Assembly: GCA_022813625.1 (NCBI GenBank)
Contig: JAKLMB010000018.1
Span: 186,001-250,000, forward strand
Source of the DNA: Aaosphaeria pasadenensis
Lineage: Eukaryota > Ascomycota > Dothideomycetes > Pleosporales
Length of the DNA stretch: 64,000 bases
Reading direction: 5' to 3'
Shown piece after piece: positions 56,561 to 64,000 of this stretch; position 1 is the stretch's first letter; the number at the start of each line of letters is the position of its first letter. The position numbers and the translations under genes are program-made. The notes below the pieces were generated by a model. The model did no database searches, was not told the origin of the DNA, and saw nothing but the letters and a program-made list of their open reading frames with translations.

Positions 56561-59213
56561 ACACGTTCACCATCCTGTTCACTACCATCTTCACCACCAT
56601 CTTCACCATTATCTTCACCTTTACTACTGCATTTCACCTAGTGCAAAACATGTACTTTAGAAGTAAATACAGCTAGCATCTACATTTAGGAGCTTCCTTT
56701 CTTACCTTTTGTAATTAGCTAGTTTTTCACGGTATAGATTATAGTACAGACAGATAGACCAGTTTAGAGGGGAGATGTTCATTTTCCCTAGTTAACCTAC
56801 CTTCCTGCTCTGAATCTGTAGGGAGGATATCACTGTGAATAAGATTACTTAACCATACATTCACGTACAGAAGGGCCTGTAAATACGTTCAGGAAAAATA
56901 GAAAAGGGTTGGTCTCTGCGCTGCAAAAGATAATGGAAGAGCAAGGAAGATTGTCAAAGTGTGTCGTAGTGAGTGAATCAGAAGTCAATCAGTGGGGAAG
57001 ATATGAGGTCTGATGGATTTTTGTTTGTTAGCATGTACTCCGTATCTTCGACACAACCTTAAGGTTCTGTTTCATGTTCTGAAGATGAGATAGATTAGAC
57101 ATATGCATGGACGGAAGAGTCGCTATGTAATGCTACCATTCATCGATTGATTCCCACTCGAATTGAAACACAACGCCAATCCCAAGAACTGCGGTATTTG
57201 ATCAAAAGAACCTTCTCGAACTCGGGAGGTTGGGCCGCAGACCTTCAAAGAGGCTTCATCCACAGGACAGACAGACACCATAGCAAATGCAAAGATCGAC
57301 ACATTGTATTGTATGTAAGTGTCCCCCCCCGCCTCCCCCAGGCGTACAGCGTTACGCAAAGGCGCAAATCCCCACTCTTGTCTTTCTTGTTTCCGAGAGA
57401 GCTGCACCGCACATCCACATCGTACCACCTCTTCCGGGGGGAAAGCTGGCAGCACAGGTAAACTAGTTAGACGGACATGAGGGAATTGGGGCGAACAAGG
57501 GGCGGGTTCGGTTCGTTTCGGAGTTGTCAAAAGACGCATTGTGTATCCTCTGCATATGCTGTGTATTTCGTAACATGCATTCGGGAGTTTTCATTTGGGT
57601 GTGGGGAGGTACCAATTTCGCGTTCCTGTCCATTGAATAGGGGACGTTCGAGTCGCACCGCAGAACCGGGAAATGCAGATCGAGAAGAAGGACGTTTACT
57701 TGTGTTCGAACGGTTGGTACGCTGCGCTGCCCGCCCACACGTTTGTGTTCAGGGCCACAGCGCCATCAGTTCCGAATGGATCGTCGTCGTGCCCATCTCG
57801 CTTGGTGTGGGCGGTTGTATGCAAATCAACATGCTAGGAGTGTAGCACGACGGCGAACAGATCACCCTCGCTTCCGGATCCCGGCTGCACGTTCTGAGAT
57901 GGAAATTCTCCGACCGTTGTGTATCGCCCACCCCCCTAGCAGCAGCAGATGCCGTGGGAAACACTTACACTATCTGAGCGACGTCTCGGGTGGTTGCTGG
58001 GTCACGTTGCTCAGCCTCACGCCTGCCCGTGAAGTGACATTTGTCACTCGCGACAACAATGGGAGCTTCTGCAAATCGACTCCTGAACAACGGTGGGAAC
58101 AAGCCCGGACATTGGTATTCGAATGCTGGTAACACTGGAAGGGCGGTGAGAATGGGTGCAAAGCGAAAATGGTTGTATATAGTGCGTTGCATAGGTACAG
58201 TTCTGATAACACCACCGGTAATAGGAATCAGCACGATATTGGTGCGTCTGGCTACAGTAACTACGGGTAGCTTCGATGCTGTCGTGGAACTCTTATGAGA
58301 TTAACATCAAACCCGGTGGAAGCACTCTTACCTTGACTCCGTTCTCCCAACAACGTTCTTCAGCCTTCTCTATAGCACAAGGGATGAGACTCAACTGTGC
58401 GTGCGCGTGTGGCAGCATCGTCCACGCTGTGCTTGTTGACGTGCGCTGGACCGGACTGTGAACAGCCAGACTCCGTGAGTCTGATCGAACAGGTCCATTT
58501 TCGTTGTACTGCATTGGGCTTTGGTTTCGAACACATCCGCAGGCTCAATTTAGGGCTTCATGCACCACTTTCCGGTGTCATGCAGACTGCGGCGAATCAA
58601 CATGGACGTCATCGATCCAAGGTCACAAGGAAGGTCGGAATGTCGACATGCTGGATCCAATCGATTCAGTTCATGTCCTTTCGATACGAGCAGGGGGAAG
58701 AATTGTCTGATTGAGGAATGGAAGAACCATCCTATTCTGAAATGTCCTAAATCTCCACGTAGTGTGACTCTCGTGCTAGGTGAATACAAATTATCTGCTC
58801 ACTCGCATGACGAATGTGAGCGCGTAAAAGTGGGGACTTTTCGGATGTCTGTAATGCTCATCCCGCGCTGCTGCAATGCAGAAAAGTCCGAAAGAGTGAA
58901 GAAAGCGTTGTGGGGAATATGTCAAAACAAGTTGCAACCAGGGAAGGCTGCCATTGAGCGAGAGAAAATGAAAAACAACCAATAAACAAAGAATAACTAA
59001 CTCCTCTCCGAGGTATGCAATGATGTACTGGCGAAAGTGTAGTGGTACATGATGGTACGAAAATGAGTCTCTATTGTTCGTGTGACAAGGATTTGTCCCA
59101 CAAGCAGGACCTCATTCCACCAGAATTGCGCGAAAATACCATTAAAGTAATTGCCACAAAGTATGACTTTATCTGTTAGGCCGTTGCAACGTCAACAGGA
59201 GTCGGTCGACTCA

Positions 59214-61321
59214 TCATGAAGATCGGCTGACTGTCCAAGAGAGCATTGCCATGTCGCATATGCGTGCAACCACCTGCTGAGAACCGTTGCGGCATTCATA
59301 GCTGATGAAGCTCATGGCGACCGTTAGCTTGTTGATTTCGCTCTCCGGGTTCTGGTCGATCACGGATGGAAGGCTGTTGGGGAAGCCGTGAATGCGATTG
59401 CCCAAGTGCCGTGCTATCGCGATGGAGTAGATCGCATCGCGCACCTCTAATGATGATAGAACATTGCGCATGGTCCCCAGTGCGTATTCAACAGCTCCAG
59501 CGGGAGCAGACTCGTTGTCGGCATTGACCACAAAATTACCCAACTCCTCCCAAAAAGTTATCTCCGTTTTCTTAATTTCTGGAATATCAGGTCCGTACGG
59601 TATCTGTCGGACTGGATTTGCTGGCAGGTTCTGATTGGTTAAAAGGGCTTCTAGAATGTCGAAACGTGCCCGGACTTCTTTCAGTGACACATCCTCGTTC
59701 TCGGAATTGGGCGGTGTTGTGCCATTCGTGCCATTCGTTGTTGGAGGCGCTTGTTTGCAGACTCCCAGCATGTGCCAAATCAAACGGGCCTCCTGACTGA
59801 AAATGCTACCCATTTCTGCACTTTGAGAGCGGTACTTGACGGTTTCCACAAAGTGTATTGCCTCCTCGTGAAGGTGCTTGTCCGCCAATATCTTCGTGAG
59901 CGCGTTGCTGTTCGTTGAAAACCATTTCGTTTCGAGGACCGCATCCAAGCCAAGGCAGTAATCGTTGGCAAAAATTGTTTTTAGCTCTTCATCGAGTTCT
60001 GGGGTTATAGGGGTAGCGCGAGGTGGAACATCCGGAGGAGGGTGGTGCGCGATCGCGAAGACGTCATGAATCCTGATGCGTTTTGCTGTTTGCGCATAAG
60101 CTTATTGTTATGATATAAATGCCTTTAGTAGTTGTACACGTACCTTTCGTAAGAGGAGCCTCTGGCCCTCCGTGATACTGATTCGGACTATTCAAACCCC
60201 TCAACACAGGATTCAAGGCATGGGCACCGTTGTAAGGCGCCTGCCCGCCGTGCATGTTCGGATCGGCGGCGAGAGCAGGATCGATGGCAGAACCTCCAAA
60301 ATTCTCGTGGGGATGGCCCGATCCACTCGCAGGTGGCGGCGCGTAACCAGCAGAGGCGGCAGGAGCGTAACCCTGAGGAACCTGTCCAGCGTACGCGGCA
60401 GTAGATGGAGGAGCAGAAGCCTGAACGGGGGAGTGGTGAGGTGCCGCGTTGGGAGCTGGCTGTATCGTCGCTGGACCCGGTTGTTGCTTAAAGATCGGGT
60501 CGTAGCCAAGACATTCGCGCTTGCTCTTCTGGCAATTGCGACAAGTGGGATGTCCTTCGTCGCACTACACAAAAATAAATCGTCAGTGATGATTTTCACA
60601 AGGTTTGGAACAAGGTACGGGTGGAGGTTGTTTGGGTCTCGCTTGATAGTGCCTCTCGGTTGAAAGTAATTCCCAGCAAGCTGGATCTCGTAACCTCGAG
60701 CCTTCACGTCCCAGGATCGCATTTCGCGTAAAGAGCGCATGCCGATTGAGACGGTCGCCTTACCTTTATTCTCCTTTTCCGACAGGTTAAGCAGCCAGTC
60801 TTTGTGCGACGCTTGATTTCCTTCTTATGACGGCCGCCCGAAAGTATCCGTTGATCGGGCTGAGGAGGCAGTGGATATCGTATCTGATGAAGTCCCCCAG
60901 CCATTGGCATCGATTGACCTGGCGGCGGGGCGTGTCCATGGGGGTAGTATTGAGCCATGCCATGCGGCGGCGGCGGTAACGGAGAGCCCATGGGCTGTTG
61001 GCCATGTTGAGGTTGGGGAGGCTGTTGCGACTGGCCATCCTGCAAACCGCGTATGGGAGGTAGGTTCAGAGGAGGGAGGGACATGTTCGAGCCCTGCGGC
61101 GAGCCTCTGTACGGCTCAGGATTCGCCTGACCGAGCTGGGGAGGAGGGTAGGTATAGGTAGGTTGCATTGAGGGCGATGGATAGGAATGCGGCGAAGGGT
61201 AGGAGTTTGGTCTGGACTGCTGCGTGCTCTGATCCGCCATTGTGGATTGCGAGTAGTGAGAGGGAGCTGGCGAGAAGGGTGCAGCGATGCTGTGCGCTTT
61301 GGTGGAAAAATCGTGTGACAT
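59214..61321 (-). CDS. Zn2Cys6 transcription factor (moc3-like)
   Basis: Predicted 616-residue nuclear regulator. Exons in transcript order are 61321-60764, 60564-60144 and 60085-59214. Residues 1-160 are Pro/Gln/Ser/Tyr-rich. The binuclear zinc cluster spans 177-204 with C177, C180, C187, C194, C197 and C204 (C-x2-C-x6-C-x6-C-x2-C-x6-C); the 199-nt intron cuts it just before C187. GYDPIFKQQPG follows, which I associate with proteins annotated as moc3-like. A Pro/Ala/Gly/Tyr-rich linker precedes a helical C-terminal domain (about 330 onward) of the fungal regulator middle-homology kind. An ATG at 61240 (MADQSTQQ) has a better context than the one at 61321 and could be the true start, giving 589 residues. 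Target genes unknown. Confidence 0.88.
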
Positions 61322-64000
61322 GCGGATCGCGCAGAGTCAACGGCGGTAGGGAGTAGGCCTCCTGTCCTCGTTTCCCTCTGGAGCGTCACCAGAGAAAAAG
61401 AGGATGTTGGAGAGTAGGTTCGCGGAGCGCGAAGAACACGACAGGAAGCAGCACTGGGGTTGGGATCAGATGAGAGCTGGTAGGATGGTTGGTTGGATTG
61501 GGGGAGGGGGGAAGGTAGCAAGCGAGAAAGCTTGAATAGCTTGCCCTAGAATGTACAAGTGAGCGAGTGACCACCAGCGGCGCAGCAGCAGCAGCAGCAG
61601 CAACGAGCAGCAAGGTCAGACGGAAAGGCGAGTGCAGGTAGGTAGGACAAGCAGGAGTCAGGACACGGGCAGGATAGGCAAGGCAAAAGTATCTCTAGCG
61701 GTATCTTGCAGAGTGTCGATATGCGGTAGCCTGTAAGTAGGTGTGGTAGGCCCCAGGTAGGGTACGAGGGTAGGTTGGTATTGGACCTTGGTAGGCAAGT
61801 TGGTCGGTAGGAAGTAAAAAAATGGGCGGCGTTGGCGGCGGCGGCGCGCAAGGGGGTTCCTCCCTCCCTACCTCGGCAGGGCACAAGCGAAATCGTCTAA
61901 ACTGTAGCGCGGCAAAAGACAGACGCTTCCTGCGAGATGGTATGGTCAGAAGTGTAACAAAGCAACGATAGAAGTTATGATTAGGCGAAAGGGGAGGCGG
62001 TTTTTTTTGTTGCGACAAGGAGGGTAGGGGGGAGGGAGACGGCAGTGAGAGTAAGTCGGAGAGGAAAAAGATGAAGAAAAGGAAAGAAAAGTTGAAGAGG
62101 GAAAAAGAGAACTAAGACTAAGAGGAGTGTGGGTGGGTGATGGGTGTGGGTGTGGGTGTATGGATGGATGGATGGGGATCATGTACTGTGTACCTAAGGC
62201 AAAGTAGCGTCCAAGCCTGCGTGATGGTGGTGGTGCGTGAGCGTGATAAAAGAGAAGAGGCGGCGCAGGGGAAGGGAAAGAGAAAGAGACAGGAAGAATT
62301 AAGGAAAAAAAGGTTCAAGGGATCAAATCAATCAATCTCGTCCAAGCTTTTTAGGAGGATTGACGATTATTGGGGAGAAGTAATTGGTAGTAAAGGTGAG
62401 TTGGGATAGGAAGATAGGACAGACAGGACAGGCCCATGATTGAAGCCTAGGGAAGAATAAAAGGTCCCACCCCCAAAAAAGAAAACCAAGACAACACCAG
62501 CAGTTTGAATCTCGTCAGCCTAGAATGCAGTTTGGCCGGTCCATTCATTATTCTTCTTGTTGACTTGCTGAACTTATGCTGTTCAGAGACAACAACAATA
62601 ATACACGATATGCTGGATGCTGGATGCTGGATGCTTGATGCTGGTTGCTGGCTGCTGGCTGGCTTTGCTGGGGCTGGTTCTATGGAGGACTGGACTGGCA
62701 CAACTGGCTAGGTATACACTAGCTTATGGTTTGCCTCTAAACTCTTCATAGAAGGTACCGAGTACTTCAAAGAGACCAACGCCAAACATGCCCTGGATCG
62801 TGCCGCGAGCCGCTTCGACATGCATCATGTTATGCGCCAAAGGGACTTGGAGCATTCGGCGCAACTGTCCTGTAATTACTGTACAAGGTGCATGGTATGT
62901 GTGTGCGTGTGCGTGTATGGTGTAATAGCGTATGAAGGAAATAGAAGATGAGATGATGGTGTGTGTGTGTGAATGGGTGAATGGATGGGTGGATGGATGA
63001 ATGCAGAACAGCGGGACGAGAGGAGGGGGTCATCCCCCCTTCCGCCCCCCAAAAAGGCACAACATACCTAACAACTCGCCTAATACAAGCCCGCCGCTGG
63101 ACTTCCCGTTGCTCTCCACGCGCGCACGCGCAACCGAGGGAGAGACGAGAGGGTACTTGTAGGGGTGTCAAAGAGTAATGGTCGTCCCCCAACCCTGACT
63201 GAACTGGGTAGGTTGAACAACAGAAAAAACAACCTTCGAGCAGATTAAGTCTTTTCTGGTTGGTGATGGATGCAGGGTTGAATTCCAATTTCAAGATGGG
63301 ATGGATGTATGTTCCCAATGAGTTCGACAAGGCGAAAAGATAAACGGTGAAAGGTTCGAAGGATGAAGGATGAAGGATGGAAAGGTGAAGGTGTATGGTG
63401 AGAGATGTAGGTATTGTATGAGAGAGTGAGAGTGTGTGGGTGTGAGTGGTGGAAGAACGGAAGGGAAGGGAAATCGTGAAAAGTCGTTGAAAGAGGTAAC
63501 GTCCTTGGCATGTTGCCCGATACGGTTAGTTCCACAATGATACCACCACCCTCTCTCACGCACTCCGACTGTGCCATCTCATCCTATACCAATAGAGGCT
63601 GATGCGATGCCATTGTCTTCTTTCTCTCCTGCGTGGCCCGCCTGTGGCCTATGGCCTGCATCTTCCTGCATCGTCTTGCATCGTCTTGCTGGCATGCCTG
63701 TTGGCCGTTCGCCTTTCCTTCCTTCTTGTTGGCCTACCCTCTGTTCCTCTTCTGCTACTTGTACATACACAGAACGCCGTATTCGCGTTCACGCACTTCA
63801 ATTACTTGGTCCAGTATATCAAATCACTCCGAATACGTCCATCTACATCTGCAGTCGTAATTTCATTCGATCTCTGAACCTCTCCCCAACCTGCTGAGAC
63901 TTGAAGTTCTCTTTTACCCTCCCTAGTCGACCAATCCAACAACTAACCCAACCCCCTCTCCCAATCGAACTGATCCAAAGACCACACACTCGCACGCACG
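61322..64000. other. Non-coding, upstream of the Zn2Cys6 gene to window end
   Basis: 2.7 kb without a credible gene: the promoter and probable long 5' leader of the Zn2Cys6 gene, purine-rich tracts around 61980-62110, a CAG run near 61580-61605, a minisatellite (62611-62671) and GGATGAA/TGGATGG repeats (62960-63000, 63355-63385). Confidence 0.55.
62611..62671 (+). repeat. 7-bp TGCTGGA minisatellite
   Basis: Nine or so imperfect copies of TGCTGGA/TGCTGGC in tandem. Confidence 0.85.

Larger units (their letters stand above)
55912..59213. other. Intergenic with minisatellite, 3.3 kb
   Basis: Beside the minisatellite and gap there is a TACTCCGTA nonamer (57036). Frames up to 142 codons (58560-58985 plus, 57123-57539 minus) have no recognisable features. 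No tRNA or rRNA seen. Confidence 0.5.

Noticed and set aside
56063..56676. Long frames across the N gap
   Set aside because: Translation of minisatellite plus undetermined bases.
61560..61585. GTGACCACCAGCG resembling the 3' part of fungal 5S rRNA
   Set aside because: Only a dozen bases match; the rest is a CAG-rich repeat and no 5S start is present.

Overview
This window reads as nuclear DNA of a filamentous ascomycete (Pezizomycotina). The evidence is short GT-AG introns (48 to 241 nt) in almost every gene, fungus-specific families (Het-C, a Ste11/FMF-1-type HMG-box regulator, a Zn2Cys6 regulator, an Ssn8-type cyclin C) and intergenic copies of a nonamer, TACGGAGTA. I cannot place it to class or genus. 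Nineteen protein genes are supported; exon coordinates were worked out by hand from splice signals, frame and family conservation. I saw no tRNA, rRNA, CRISPR array or intact transposon.

Layout. 0.7-9.1 kb, plus strand: HMG-box regulator, GINS subunit Psf1, and a large SulP-STAS-cNMP vacuolar transporter of the Vsb1/YGR125W type. 10.1-15.2 kb, minus strand: an N-myristoylated UBTD-like ubiquitin-domain protein and a highly charged PH-domain protein. 15.2-21.6 kb: a gene desert. 21.6-32.3 kb: an acidic protein of unknown function, a 1,152-residue C2H2/ankyrin protein, a protein-kinase-like gene and het-C. 33.3-36.5 kb: a divergent pair, a RING/TRAF-type zinc-finger protein and a Syn8-like SNARE. 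37.5-40.7 kb: a small mitochondrial protein and a Gln/His-rich protein. 40.7-45.7 kb: a second gene-poor block. 45.8-46.8 kb: cyclin C of the Mediator kinase module. 47.5-55.9 kb: four consecutive genes for mitochondrial proteins (Ca2+-regulated carrier, Hsp10, tRNA-Ile lysidine synthetase, SAM-carrier-like protein). 56.1-56.6 kb: a minisatellite interrupted by a 100-N assembly gap. 59.2-61.3 kb: a Zn2Cys6 regulator. The rest to 64 kb is non-coding and rich in simple repeats.

Most genes are core housekeeping genes and do not form one pathway. Two neighbourhoods invite a functional reading. The first is the mitochondrial run at 47.5-55.9 kb. The second is the het-C neighbourhood, where a kinase-like gene and a C2H2/ankyrin protein sit beside a gene known in Neurospora for non-self recognition. 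The most unusual structures are two genes whose first coding exon is only the start codon, an 8-nt microexon in het-C, an in-frame intron that interrupts an EF-hand loop, and a perfect 14-bp palindrome holding an ACGCGT box in the hsp10/tilS divergent promoter.
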